Assembly (NCBI GenBank): GCA_958510825.1 | Contig: OY294054.1 | Coordinates: 6,185,683 to 6,249,682, forward strand | From: Brachypterus glaber | Taxonomy: Eukaryota; Arthropoda; Insecta; Coleoptera; Kateretidae | DNA length: 64,000 nucleotides | Direction: 5' to 3' | Part shown: in pieces, positions 22,510 through 32,837 of the stretch | Layout: each line of letters opens with the position of its first letter | How positions within the stretch are numbered: the first letter of the stretch is position 1 | Notes under the pieces: model-generated | Told to the model about the DNA's origin: nothing | Databases searched by the model: none | The model's input: only the letters and a program-made list of their open reading frames with translations | Translations under genes and position numbers: made by a program

Positions 22510-23162
22510 ATGACCAGAACAAGGGCTGAAAAGGATGAATTTAAAAGTGGCGTTATTAAAGCATTGGAGGAATATTTTAACAGCATTGATTTTACGAACT
22601 TGTTAACGAAAAAACTAAATTTATCGACAAAAAAATTGAAGAAAAACTACAAACAAAACTGACCGAAATGTCGAACGACCTTCAAGAAAAAATCGTAAGC
22701 TATGAAAAAACTATAAACACTTTAACGCAAAAAATGGAATCCCTGCAACAAAACAATAAACAAAACAATCTCTGCATTTATGGAATAAAAGAAGAAAAGG
22801 ACGAATACCTGCCTACCAAACTAACGAACTTCTTTAAAAATAAAAACATTGCAGTCGAAATAAAGGATAAAAACGAGTGCTATAGGATTGGAACAATTAA
22901 AAAAAATAACATACGACCTGTTATAATTAAATTAAAAAGCTACGAGGAAAAGAAGTTAATTATGTCAAACACCGGTAAATTTAAAGAAGAAAAATTGTTT
23001 TTCACCGAAGATCTTGTGAAAACGAAAAGGGATTTGCTAAAGGAGGCGCAAGAAAAATTAAAAGGAAGAAAAGTATGGCCATTTAACGGAAATATTTTTG
23101 TAAAAATTAATGACAGAAATGTTTTAATTAAAAATTCCAGTGACGTTACCAAATATGTATAA
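22510..23162 (+). pseudogene. ORF1 protein with coiled coil and RRM-like region
   Basis: The start ATG at 22510 begins MTRTRAEKDEFK and shifts by one base near 22610 into the frame that runs to the stop after 23159. The second frame (164 residues from ATG 22668) has a heptad-rich segment (about residues 4-30), then NNLCIYGIKE (about 35-44), a hallmark of ORF1 proteins with an RRM-like RNA-binding fold, and a basic C-terminal domain. Such proteins bind the retrotransposon RNA as a nucleic-acid chaperone. The single frameshift is the only obvious lesion. Confidence 0.65.
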
Positions 23163-23280
23163 ATTCTAAAATTAAAACTTTTTAGGGTGATTTTTATAAG
23201 CTTAAATATTGTTGGAGTTTTTAGATGTTATTGAGGAGCAGAGGGAGGTAGGGAATACTTGTTGTGATGTGGGTGCGTGT

Positions 23281-23562
23281 GTTACGGAAATTAGGAAAAA
23301 CAATTTAAATATTATACATTTCAACGTGAGAAGTTTAAATAAAAACTAATGTTATACTTAGAGCAATTTGATGTAAATAATTTGGATGTAATTATTCTCT
23401 CAGAGACTTGGAGACTTGAAACTGTAAGTACATTTTCTATTTCCAAGTTTGACATATTTTATAATGAATCAAAGTTTAATAAAGCTGATGGTCTAGTAGT
23501 TTATGTAAAAAAAAGTTTGGGAAGTAATGCTTCAATAATACAGTTTTCAGAAACAAATTTAC
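23281..23562 (+). pseudogene. N-terminal endonuclease fragment (ORF2)
   Basis: Begins with IIHFNVRSLNKN (about 23310) followed by a stop, then VIILSETWR (about 23390-23416), the first two conserved blocks of an apurinic-like endonuclease. The sequence is interrupted at 23563 by the tail of the minus-strand LOA element. Confidence 0.7.
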
Positions 23563-23589
23563 TATGGTTATGGTTATGGTTATGGTTAT
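23563..23589 (-). repeat. (ATAACC)n-type 3' tail of the LOA element
   Basis: Four copies of TATGGT on the plus strand form the 3' end of the minus-strand element, directly abutting the interrupted endonuclease ORF. Confidence 0.8.
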
Positions 23590-23673
23590 TAGGGTGGAGG
23601 GTAGCTATCTACACGCACTTAGGCCACTTAGCTGGGCCCATTGTACTACCTCCCTTTGGTCGCAGCATTTAAT

Positions 23674-26600
23674 TTAACCTCTCAGCCATCCAATTCTTTG
23701 AATATATCTAAGAAGATGTCTGGGAGTGATGCTGCTTATACCGGCCATGTCGAGCCAGTACTCGTCTAGCATGGACCCTCTTATTAAGGCTAACGCTGGA
23801 CAGTGACATAACACATGTTCCATTGTTTCCTCTTCCATGTAGCATCCTCTACAGATGGGGTCGACTGGCTTCCCCATGATGTTAAGATGCTTATTTAGTT
23901 TGCAGTGACCTGTTACGATGCTTGCAAACTGTCTTAGGTTATCCCTTTTTAGTTGCATACAAAAGCGTGCTGTCTTTTCACACGGAGTGGGAAGGGCTGC
24001 TCTTGCATGTTTACAGTCGTTTCTCGTAATCCAATTACGGGTGTGTTTTATGTGAGTTTCTTGATTAATGAGAGCTGTTTTAAAAGCGACAGATACAGGG
24101 ATTATGGGCTCTGGACCAATAGGTACAGAGCCTGAGCCTGCTCGTGCCAATCTATCAGCTTCTTCATTGCCTACATTTCCATTATGCCCCTTTACCCATG
24201 AGAGTGTAACAGTATTAGAAACTGCCGCTTCCTCCAGGGATTGGTGACATTCCAAAACTAGCTTTGAAGTAATTTTGAAAGACTTGATTGCTTGTATGGA
24301 AGCTTTGCTATCCGTAAGAATAGTTATTCTTCTATTACTGATTTCCCTTTCAGAAATAGCTCTCGCAGCATTTGTTATGCCTATTACCTCTGCCTGAAAG
24401 ACCGAGGCATGCTTGCCAAGGGAAATGCTTATTTCTAACTCTAGATCTGGGCAGAAAACTCCTGCACCTGATCCTTCAGTTGTCTTTGAACCATCAGTGT
24501 ACATGACAATGTCAGGTACGCTGTCAGTTTCTTCTTTAGTGGAAGCATAAGCTTGGTATGATCTATTAAAGATATACCTGGGAGCAACTAGATCGGTCTG
24601 AGATTCAAGAATGGGAGCTTGTGACACAAACCGTTCAAGAATAGACTCATGTCCAGTACGCGTTCCTCTTGCATTCCACGTACTATTTGCTTTCAGCCTA
24701 AGCGCTGTCTTTGCGGCCTCACCCTCAACAAAAATATTAAGGGGAGGAATACAAAGCAGAGTCTCTAAAGCTGCAGTTGGAGTTGATCGCATTGCACCGG
24801 TTATACTCATAAGAGCTAGTCTTTGAATATGATTTAGTTGCGTTCTTGCTGTAGTCAGTTGGGTTCTGGGCCACCATACAACTGAGCCATATGTTAGCAT
24901 AGGCCTTATGACAGCGGTGTACAGCCAAAGGGTGATCCTGGGAGACAAACCCCAAGATCTGCCCAGTGCTCTACGACACTGCCAAAAAGCTATGCATGCT
25001 TTTTCTGTTTTTTGCTTAAGGTGTGGTCCCCAACACAGTTTGCTGTCAAGAAGAATTCCCAGATACTTTACTTCTTTAGAAAAGCTGAGTTGTTTTCCGA
25101 AAAGAAATGGGACTTTGAGGTTTCCCAGTTTCCTTTTCTTAGTGAACAGGACCATCTCAGTCTTGGCTGGGTTAACCGAGAGAGAGTGATCATCACACCA
25201 TTTCTGTAGAATATTGAGTGCGCGCTGAATGAGATCGCACAGCACGCTCTCAAAATTCCCTGTAAGTAGTATGACTATGTCGTCTGCATATCCTATTGTG
25301 TAGAAAGAATTATCGTTAAGGAGTGTTAATAGGCTGTCCACTACAAGGTTCCAAAGGAGAGGAGAAAGAACTCCACCTTGTGGGCAGCCTCTTGTTACAA
25401 CTCCTCTTGTGATTAATCCCCCTATGTTTAGTTGAACTGCTCTCCATTCAAGCATGTGTTGTATCCACTCAATGAGTGTGGGTGATACACCATGTCTTTG
25501 TAGGGCAGTTTTAATGCTTTTAAAAGACGCTTTGTCAAACGCTCCTTCAACGTCGATAAACACAGAAAGTGTCGATGCTTTCAGTCCCAGGGATTTCTCG
25601 ATTTGGGAAATTACAGCTCGGAGAGCTGATTCCGTCGATCTGCCAGGGATGTAGGCGTGTTGATTTGGGTGTAGTTTAACTCTAGAGAGTGCACCATCCC
25701 GAATTTCTTTGTCAACCAGTTTTTCTAACGTTTTTAAAAGAAAAGACGTCAGGCTAATTGGTCGGTAGGATTTAGCTAGTGAGTAGTCTTTCCTTCCAGG
25801 CTTAGGAATAAAGGTTACTTTAACTTCTCTCCATGCTTTCGGAATGTATTTGAAAGCTATACATGCCTGAAAAATGTGTTTTAGTGGACTGGAGATTATA
25901 TCCAGGCCCCACTGCAAAAGCGCTGGGAATACTCCGTCCAATCCTGGAGATTTAAAGGGAGAAAAAGTCCCAATGGCCCATTTTATGCGTTTCTCGTCAA
26001 CCAGTTTGGAGGCCACTTTCCAGTCCTCTTTACTTGGAGGTGGAAGCGTATGTGGATGCCATTCCTGATTGGGAGTAATAACACATCCTGGGAAATGAGT
26101 TTCTAGGAGTATTGTAGAGGTACTTTGAAGGTCATCTGTATATGAGCCATCATTCCTTTTAATACTACCTAGTTTCTGTGATGAATCCTTGGAAAGGACT
26201 TTCTTTAGTCGGGCGGCGACCGTGGTAGATTCTATACTGCCACAAAAGTCCCTCCAAGCTCTCCTTTGATTTTCGCGAATTAATTTTTTGTATTCTTTTC
26301 GGTGCTCTGAATAAGCGGTCCAATCAGAATCCAACCGTGATCTCTTCGCCTTATTAAACAATTTTCTTGTTTCATTTTTCAGCTTTTGAAGTTTAGCACA
26401 CCACCAGGGGTTAGTCAACTTCCTGTTTGCTGGAATTTTAATGGGACAAGAGTCCTCATATGAGTTAACGAGAGACCTTTGAAGATTATGTACATATTCT
26501 TCAATGTCGTTCGTTGAGTTAAAAACATTAGGGGGTTCCTTGACTCTGTTTTTCAGATGACTAATGAAAGCCTCCCTGTCTGTTTTCTTTGGGTTTCGAT

Positions 26601-27303
26601 AGGCTTTTAACTCAGCTCTATCCAGATTTAACCTAAAGCGAATCCATCTGTGGTCCGAAAAGGAGGCCTCTGATGATACACGCCAGTCAGTTATTTGTTT
26701 TGAGATATCAGAAGTGGCCAGTGTAATGTCAATTACAGTCTGACCCCGGCGTGTTACGAATGTAGGTTCGCATCCACGATTTAATATCTCTAGGTTTGTG
26801 CCAGATAGAAACTCTAGCAGTACTTTGCCTCTTCCGTCGATGTTTTTGTTGCCCCACACAATGTGATGAGAGTTACTGTCACATCCAACTATAAGGCTTT
26901 TTTTCTCCCGTTGGCAAAAGTTTATCAGGTTGGCAAGTTCCTCTGATGGAGGTTGCGTACCTGTATCTTGTGGGAGGTATGCCGATGCTATAAAAAGTTC
27001 TTCTTGGTTACCCTTTACACTATAGTTCATTCTCACAGTTGTTAGGTCAGCTGTGCTGAACTGAGTTACTAGAGTAGCTTCATATTGCTTAGGTATGTAT
27101 ATACACGTCCTAGGCTTTTGAATATAGCTATTTACAAAAATAGTCCCTTTTAAGCTGCCGAAGCCGGAAACTTTCGATTTCACAATCCAGGGTTCTTGGA
27201 TTAGTGTTATTGTGTCCGCATTACTGTCCAGGTGACGGCAGATGGTAGCTACCGCCGCCCGGCAGTGTTGCAAGTTAATTTGTATAATCTCAAGTCCAGA
27301 CAT
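23674..27303 (-). CDS. ORF2 polyprotein: endonuclease, reverse transcriptase, RNase H
   Basis: The 1209-residue uninterrupted frame starts with an apurinic-like endonuclease (about 1-230: QINLQH at 8-13, QEPW at 36-39, catalytic-region CDSNSHH at 141-147, SDHRW at 216-220). The RT (about 440-760) has KSPGLDGV at 451-458, FIDVEGAFD at 582-590, GCPQGGVLSP at 639-648 and catalytic YADD at 672-675. The RNase H (about 932-1056) has TDGS at 936-939, Glu near 972, TDSK at 997-1000 and EEAD at 1047-1050. A C-terminal CCHC-type finger spans 1151-1168. It nicks target DNA and copies its RNA in place. ORF1 ends 35 bp upstream. No lesion is visible, so it may be recently active. Confidence 0.92.
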   Translation of the reverse strand: MSGLEIIQINLQHCRAAVATICRHLDSNADTITLIQEPWIVKSKVSGFGSLKGTIFVNSYIQKPRTCIYIPKQYEATLVTQFSTADLTTVRMNYSVKGNQEELFIASAYLPQDTGTQPPSEELANLINFCQREKKSLIVGCDSNSHHIVWGNKNIDGRGKVLLEFLSGTNLEILNRGCEPTFVTRRGQTVIDITLATSDISKQITDWRVSSEASFSDHRWIRFRLNLDRAELKAYRNPKKTDREAFISHLKNRVKEPPNVFNSTNDIEEYVHNLQRSLVNSYEDSCPIKIPANRKLTNPWWCAKLQKLKNETRKLFNKAKRSRLDSDWTAYSEHRKEYKKLIRENQRRAWRDFCGSIESTTVAARLKKVLSKDSSQKLGSIKRNDGSYTDDLQSTSTILLETHFPGCVITPNQEWHPHTLPPPSKEDWKVASKLVDEKRIKWAIGTFSPFKSPGLDGVFPALLQWGLDIISSPLKHIFQACIAFKYIPKAWREVKVTFIPKPGRKDYSLAKSYRPISLTSFLLKTLEKLVDKEIRDGALSRVKLHPNQHAYIPGRSTESALRAVISQIEKSLGLKASTLSVFIDVEGAFDKASFKSIKTALQRHGVSPTLIEWIQHMLEWRAVQLNIGGLITRGVVTRGCPQGGVLSPLLWNLVVDSLLTLLNDNSFYTIGYADDIVILLTGNFESVLCDLIQRALNILQKWCDDHSLSVNPAKTEMVLFTKKRKLGNLKVPFLFGKQLSFSKEVKYLGILLDSKLCWGPHLKQKTEKACIAFWQCRRALGRSWGLSPRITLWLYTAVIRPMLTYGSVVWWPRTQLTTARTQLNHIQRLALMSITGAMRSTPTAALETLLCIPPLNIFVEGEAAKTALRLKANSTWNARGTRTGHESILERFVSQAPILESQTDLVAPRYIFNRSYQAYASTKEETDSVPDIVMYTDGSKTTEGSGAGVFCPDLELEISISLGKHASVFQAEVIGITNAARAISEREISNRRITILTDSKASIQAIKSFKITSKLVLECHQSLEEAAVSNTVTLSWVKGHNGNVGNEEADRLARAGSGSVPIGPEPIIPVSVAFKTALINQETHIKHTRNWITRNDCKHARAALPTPCEKTARFCMQLKRDNLRQFASIVTGHCKLNKHLNIMGKPVDPICRGCYMEEETMEHVLCHCPALALIRGSMLDEYWLDMAGISSITPRHLLRYIQRIGWLRG

Positions 27304-27338
27304 TGGGAATGACTATTTGGTGAGTTGAGATCCCAACA

Positions 27339-27758
27339 TCAACAGACCCCCTTATTGCTTGGAGGGCCGTCCTTGGCGATGGGGTCAGTGGATTCAGAGG
27401 TGAAGACTTCTTCAACCTCCATATCCCCCGGTGCCCCGCCTGATGTTGAAGCCTCACCCTCACCAGCCACTTCCTGAGGTTGGGCTTTTGTTAATTTAAC
27501 AGTAAGGTAGGAAAATAGATATTTTACCTTACCTCCCCTACTGGTTATGGCTTGTGCGTCTTCCTCAGATATGCCGAAGACAATAAGTTGACCTTTAGGG
27601 TCCTTCTTGACTTCCCTGTGGAAGACGCACCATTTTTTAACATTGGCCCATGTATTTAGACCTTCAAGGCGCAACTTGACCTTCTCCAGACCATCGTCAT
27701 CGTTCGAGATCCAGATGGAGGCCTTTGTCAGCCTTGGAAGCTCGTCTTGAGGGACCAC
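27339..27758 (-). CDS. ORF1 C-terminal part, DUF4780-like
   Basis: 139 residues are visible; the true start lies in the adjoining N gap. KASIWISNDDD, the spaced LRLEGLN, W, and PKGQLIVFGISEEDA blocks match the DUF4780 pattern seen in ORF1 of insect LOA elements. The C-terminal third is acidic and disordered. Its presumed role is RNA binding in the RNP; the domain call is from memory of the family pattern. Confidence 0.6.
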   Translation of the reverse strand: MVPQDELPRLTKASIWISNDDDGLEKVKLRLEGLNTWANVKKWCVFHREVKKDPKGQLIVFGISEEDAQAITSRGGKVKYLFSYLTVKLTKAQPQEVAGEGEASTSGGAPGDMEVEEVFTSESTDPIAKDGPPSNKGVC

Positions 27759-27759
27759 T

Positions 27760-27959
27760 NNNNNNNNNNNNNNNNNNNNNNNNNNNNNNNNNNNNNNNNN
27801 NNNNNNNNNNNNNNNNNNNNNNNNNNNNNNNNNNNNNNNNNNNNNNNNNNNNNNNNNNNNNNNNNNNNNNNNNNNNNNNNNNNNNNNNNNNNNNNNNNNN
27901 NNNNNNNNNNNNNNNNNNNNNNNNNNNNNNNNNNNNNNNNNNNNNNNNNNNNNNNNNNN
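27760..27959. other. Assembly gap (200 N)
   Basis: Exactly 200 N, typical of a scaffold gap of arbitrary size. The LOA 5' end and the Gypsy 3' LTR, both expected here, are missing. Confidence 1.
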
Positions 27960-28001
27960 GCTCCCCTTTTTAAGAAAATTGCTGATCTATAGAACAGCAA
28001 T

Positions 28002-29261
28002 TCATACAGTAGTATTAAGGGTTGCCAATTGGTCCTCCTCAATAGCAGGATCAATTATTCTTATACTAGGACGTCTTCTGGTGTATCTAGACACAAAGGA
28101 TTGGCGTGTTCTGGATGCGCCAGTTGGTGGAGGGTTGTCATCTGGTCTTGTACTATTGTTCAGGATAGCTCTCCTTGTTCTTCTTAATCTAATTCTATAA
28201 CATATAACTAAGACTATAAGGGTTATTACAATAATTATGGTAAAAATGGAAAACCATGACCAGTTTCTTTCTACGAAGGGTTTGTTGATGATTTGGTCCA
28301 GTTGTTCGCTATATTTGTTAAGTTTGTGTTCGGCTGTATTGAGTTCGTCCAAATTTAATTTGTTTATTTTCAAAGGGTTTAATTTAGGTAAGTTTATTGC
28401 ATCTGGTATTCCTTCACAGCATTCGAAAGGAATAATAGGGGTTTGTAGTATTATTGATAGGTTTGAACTTTTTTCAAAAGTGGAGATAATTCTTGTGGCA
28501 CCGACATATCCTGTGCAGGAGGGTTGTAACTGTAGAATTGAGTTTTGATTTATAAACGTAGTTTTCGTGGGGCTGTTTATACAGGTGATTGTTACTGGAA
28601 TTTTGCTTGAAACTACGATGAGCCAATAGTTGATTCCTATTGGTTGGACGTTGTAGTCTTCAATGTTGAATGTGTTTATTTGGCAATTGGGGGGTAGTTT
28701 TGAAGGGTGGTTAATAATTTGTGCTTCACATGTGGCTGTGGAGTCGATCGGGTATGTGACCATATTGTAGCAAATCTTGATCTTGTTTCCTGTTGCCGGA
28801 AGTGCCTTGCACGAGTTCAAGTTAAGGATTTGTGTATAGAATCTATTATCATCGGATACAGCAATATATTTAGAGGAGGTAAGGATTGTGTGAAATAGGG
28901 ATGTTCTAGGATCCGGCGTAGGCAGGGAGTATAAGTGTAAAAGGTTATAATTATCATAGTCAACAAGGGGGATTGACAAAATAAATATTAATTTATTTTC
29001 TGTTTGGTAGGCTTCGAGTTCGATTATGTCGATGTAATTAGCTATGTTTTGAAAGGAGGGTTGCAGGGGTAGGTTACCCTTTTCGGTAGCCTGTGAAATT
29101 TTAGAGAGTTGGTCTAAGAATTCTAATGGTTGTATGATTGAGGGATGAAGAACTTTTAATCTAGCAAAGGCGATGCTATTAAGGATATCATCTAATTGAT
29201 GTTCAATTAGAATAAATGATTCTATTAATTGTTCACATAAGTTAAAGATTTTAAGTTTCAA
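28002..29261 (-). pseudogene. Errantivirus-like env, C-terminal part
   Basis: The 419-residue frame covers the ectodomain remainder, with many Cys residues and N-glycosylation sequons, a hydrophobic membrane segment (about residues 343-363, Ile/Val/Leu-rich) and a short basic cytoplasmic tail. It overlaps the N-terminal env frame by 11 bp in a different frame, so env is split by a frameshift. The family resembles the baculovirus F-type fusion protein. It is defective as written. Confidence 0.75.
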
Positions 29262-29817
29262 AATAATTTTGATTATCCGTAATATTATAAAGTTGATTTT
29301 CTATTATTTTAAGATCCTCATTAAAGGTTTCTTCGTCGATTTGCAATTTCTGAATAGTATAGTTAAAGGTTTTGATTGTTTTCGTAGTAACTAAAATTTG
29401 ATTTTTGATTAAGTTTTGGATTTCGTGTTCATCCTTTTCTAATTTATTTATGCAATTTTCATAATATTCGCCGTCGCTAGCGTCTAGGTTACCCGTAATG
29501 CCTTTCCAGTTTGAACCGATTCCATTAAGAATACCTCTTTTAGTCCTATAGGAGTTTGTATCCCCCCTTATTTCTAGGAACTTCCTTTCTATAGAGTCGG
29601 AAATTCTGTCTAACATATGGGTATGCGAGCGAGCGTCGGTCGCGAAATATAGTAAACGTGGATTCGAATTTAGATTAAGCAAGTCATTAATGTGATTAAG
29701 GATTATTTTGTTATTATCAAAGGAGTTTTTAAGTAAGGTTATGTCTTTATATACTAACAGTTTCCATCTATCATTTGAAATTTTTATAGAGCTTTCATTG
29801 TGGTAATAGAGGCCCAA
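29251..29817 (-). pseudogene. Errantivirus-like env, N-terminal part with furin-like site
   Basis: The 188-residue frame includes an RTKR furin-type cleavage motif near residue 93, immediately followed by a Gly-rich segment that would be the fusion peptide, and a helical region after it. A signal peptide is not evident at the nominal start; in this group env is usually expressed from a spliced RNA, so the natural start may be elsewhere. The frame ends in the 11-bp overlap with the C-terminal part. Confidence 0.7.
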
Positions 29818-29876
29818 AGTGTTGTTAAGAGGAGTGAGGGTGAATTTTTCTTGGGATCTGCAACCCTGGAGGATAA

Positions 29877-30596
29877 TTATTGCTGTCCAGAAGGACCTGA
29901 AACAATATTACCTTCGTTATTTCCTTCGTCGTCGTCAGTATCGTCATTAGGGTCACGATCTGTGACAGGTTTAAGTCGGTCAAAATTAACCTTAGTAGTA
30001 AAGTTGTCTCTCTTAATTATGGCAGAGTTTGAAAAGGTGGATTCGATGGTAAAAGGCCCATAGTATTTTGGTTTTAATTTGTGACTAATTTGGGACTCTT
30101 TGAGCCAGACCTTTTGTCCATCGTGATATTGAGGGGGTTTTGGGTTGACGTGTTTATCGAAGCGTTCTTTCTCCTTTTCTTTAGACCGAATAGTTTTTTT
30201 GCGGGCAATTCTATAATTATAGGATATTTTATTATTAAGGTCGCGAATGTACTTACTAATTAGTTCGTTTTGATTATATAATTTTTCCGGAGATCTGGAC
30301 GCCGTATGGCCAAAAACAAGTTCGTAGGGGGTAAAACCCGTGGTTTTATTTACGCTAGTGTTATGGGATATCATTGCGTAGGGTAGAATTTCTAGGGGAT
30401 TTTCGTCAGGGAACTCGAGGCTCTGTACTCTAAGTATTTCCGCAAGGCTTGCGTGAAATCTTTCTACCGAACCGTTTGATTGGGGGTGAGCCACGGAGCT
30501 TGTCGTAAGTTTAAAGTCGTATAGTTTAGCTAGATCGTACATTAGTTGGTTTTCAAATTCTCCCCCATTGTCAGTAGCCAAATAGACGTTATTTAC
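29877..30596 (-). pseudogene. Gypsy integrase, C-terminal part (copy 1)
   Basis: Contains the second part of the catalytic core (TDNGGEFEN, with the core Asp) and SVAHPQSNGSVERFH with the core Glu near its end, followed by a basic C-terminal domain. The open frame nominally extends to 30635, but sequence beyond about 30597 belongs to the inserted non-LTR element. The N-terminal half resumes at 31853 beyond the insertion. Confidence 0.8.
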
Positions 30597-31676
30597 ACTG
30601 ATTTTATGAAGGCATTTGACCAAATAGATCCCCACCTACTCCTTCATAAACTAAAAATTTTGGGATTTAATGACCTACTTATATTCTTGTTCACCTCGTA
30701 TCTGCTTAACCGTAGACAATTTGTATTTTATAAAGGTTTCAAATCTTTTATAATTTTTCCAAGCTCTGGTGTTCCTCAAGGGTCCAATCTTGGACCACTT
30801 TTGTTCTTGTTGTTTATCAACGATTTGTCTTTGCTTTTAAAATGTATGCACTTACTTTTTGCAGACGATTTAAAAATATTTTTGATTATAAAATCTCTTT
30901 TAGATTGTTACTTTTTGCAAGGTCAGCTTCAGATTGTAGTCGACTGGTGTTCTAAAAATTCGTTAAATTTAAATGTATCTAAGTGTAAATGCATGACTTA
31001 CACCAGAAAAAGAGGCTTTATAAACTTTGATTATAATATCAACAACACTTTACTAGGCAGGGTAGAAGAAATTAAGGATCTTGGCGTTTATTTTGATACA
31101 AAATTTAGTTTTTCAAAACATATAAATAATTTAGTAAAATCTTCCAACAGGTTATTAGGATTTGTAATAAGGAATACTAAAGATTTTTCTAGCAATTATA
31201 GCCTCAATTTATTATATCATTCACTTATTAGATCCAAATTAGAATATTGCTCTATAATTTGGTACCCACACTATGATACTGATAAGAAAGAAGTGGAAGG
31301 TGTTCAAAGACGTTTCTTAAAATACGTGTGTTTTAAAGAAGACGGTCGATATCCATCTCAGGGTACTGACCACACAGCCCTTTTGTTAAGATTTAATCTC
31401 AAATCATTAGAACACAGACGCAAAGCATCATCTATATGTATTCTTTTTAAACTACTACATAATAAGTTGGATTGTACTTATTTGTTAAACAAAATAGAAT
31501 TTCTGATACCGAGAGCTAATTCTAGAAACGAACTTACTTTTTATACTTCCAGAGCTAGAACCAACATTTTGTTTATCTCTCCTATTTATATTATTTGCAG
31601 TAACTTCAATGATATTTCTGAGCTCTGTGATATAAATTTTGATACGTTAAGGTTTATATTAGACAATATTAATTAA
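30597..31676 (+). CDS. Non-LTR reverse transcriptase, C-terminal two thirds (copy 1)
   Basis: Open to the stop at 31674-31676. Blocks are DFMKAFDQ (SKAFD-type), SGVPQGSNLGPLLF, LLFADDLKIF (catalytic FADD), a GVYFDTKFSF thumb block and GVQRRFLKYV. The first ~17 residues of the nominal frame are Gypsy sequence. Endonuclease and N-terminal RT are missing. It differs from the other non-LTR copies here and belongs to a separate family with an AAAT tail. Confidence 0.8.
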   Translation, partial: TDFMKAFDQIDPHLLLHKLKILGFNDLLIFLFTSYLLNRRQFVFYKGFKSFIIFPSSGVPQGSNLGPLLFLLFINDLSLLLKCMHLLFADDLKIFLIIKSLLDCYFLQGQLQIVVDWCSKNSLNLNVSKCKCMTYTRKRGFINFDYNINNTLLGRVEEIKDLGVYFDTKFSFSKHINNLVKSSNRLLGFVIRNTKDFSSNYSLNLLYHSLIRSKLEYCSIIWYPHYDTDKKEVEGVQRRFLKYVCFKEDGRYPSQGTDHTALLLRFNLKSLEHRRKASSICILFKLLHNKLDCTYLLNKIEFLIPRANSRNELTFYTSRARTNILFISPIYIICSNFNDISELCDINFDTLRFILDNIN

Positions 31677-31815
31677 GAACATTTTGTTATTTTTTTTACA
31701 AATATTTTAAGGTTTATATTAAGTAATTTTAATTAAGTAAATTCTGTTATTGTTTTTTACATATATTTTTATATAGTTGTTATAACTGTCCTGTTTGGCA
31801 CTAGCTGTTGGGCAA

Positions 31816-31850
<35 letters not shown>

Positions 31851-31852
31851 AT
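30597..31852 (+). mobile_element. 5'-truncated non-LTR element inserted in Gypsy integrase (copy 1)
   Basis: The element begins inside RT and ends with an (AAAT)n tail at about 31814-31852, within the integrase coding sequence and opposite in orientation. No target duplication could be recognised. Its presence at identical positions in both 6671-bp copies shows it inserted before the duplication. Confidence 0.85.
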
Positions 31853-31940
31853 GAATTCGTAACGGGGTTCCGTAGTGCTGGAAGAAAACCATTAAGGTTC
31901 TTATAACCTCTTTTGCGCTCTTATCCTTTAGTGGGTATGC

Positions 31941-32837
31941 TTAGGTAAATTTCGTTAGTTCGTCCCTTATGGTGAGGAAATAGCGTTTGTTAGGAATACT
32001 AAATACATCTATGTTTATTCTCTCAAAAGGAGTTTTAGGAGTCTCGGTCACTACAAGTGGTCTGTCTGTATTTCGTCTGTTAATTTTTGCTCTGGCGCAA
32101 GATTTTATGTAGGCTTCAACTTCCTTTTGGAGGTTGGGCCAGTTATATTTCTCGCGTATTCTACGGAAGGTTTCGTTGATGCCTCTGTGCAAATTGTTTT
32201 TCCCATCGTGGTACTGAGAAATAATTATGGGACGTTGATCAGGGTCGGGTTCGGTCACTATATTTTGACAAATAAAAAAATTTAAGTCTACATCGGCAAA
32301 CATAAAGCTTAGAATTTCTGGGAGTTTTAGGTCGGCAACGTCCTCGACATAGTATGTCTCATTTTCTTCGAATATGCGTTTTTCTTTAAAGAGTAGGGTA
32401 AATAAGTGTTCTATAGCGTTTTCCGCGACTCTAGGTATCGGGATAATGAAATATTTTCTGTTAGTTATTGAAGCGCTATTAACAATATTTATATTTTGAA
32501 TTGAAAACTCTCGGTCATCGTCCGGGAAGTCTTCGACAATTATCTCATGTAAGTAATCTAAATTTTTCTGTTTAAAGAGGGTAATAATATTTTTATGTCT
32601 TTTGTCAAGAAGTTGGTCGTTGGAATAAGAAACTTTTGAATGGTCGATAAGTGATCTTTCGTTATAAGCTTTTGAAAAGACTTTATATTCTTCTTTAACT
32701 ATTTCGGGGGCTGGCTCGGTTTCTATTTGTTCAGGGGTTTCTCCGTTGTCAGTATGAAATATTCTAAGCGTATTAACTTCGGAACTTAAATTTGTGTTTA
32801 TGTAAATAAAAATTTTAATGTCTGAGTCCGAAAAAAT
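31941..32837 (-). pseudogene. Gypsy integrase N-terminal region, continuous frame after an in-frame stop (copy 1)
   Basis: This frame is in phase with pol and separated from it only by a TAA at 32838-32840. It includes the integrase zinc-binding region (H..H in YHDGKNNLHRG, then a Cys), but where the family has CxxC the sequence reads CARA, so one zinc ligand is missing. It ends at a TAA (31941-31943) immediately before the AYPLKDK part of the catalytic core. Confidence 0.75.

Larger units (their letters stand above)
22366..23562 (+). mobile_element. 5' part of a non-LTR retrotransposon, split by the LOA element
   Basis: It contains a 5' leader, ORF1 (22510-23162, frameshifted) and the start of ORF2 (about 23281-23562). 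The rest is cut off by the LOA insertion at 23563 and does not reappear after the N gap. Confidence 0.7.
23563..27759 (-). mobile_element. LOA-type non-LTR retrotransposon, apparently recent
   Basis: Two ORFs: ORF1 (27758-27339, 5' end lost in the gap) and a full-length ORF2 (27303-23674) with endonuclease, RT and RNase H, followed by a 3' region of ~85 bp and a hexanucleotide tail. GC content is clearly above the surroundings. The RNase H plus DUF4780-like ORF1 favour the LOA clade over R1 or I. Confidence 0.85.

Noticed and set aside
24611..26068. Several plus-strand frames of 60-93 residues
   Set aside because: Antisense shadows of the LOA ORF2.
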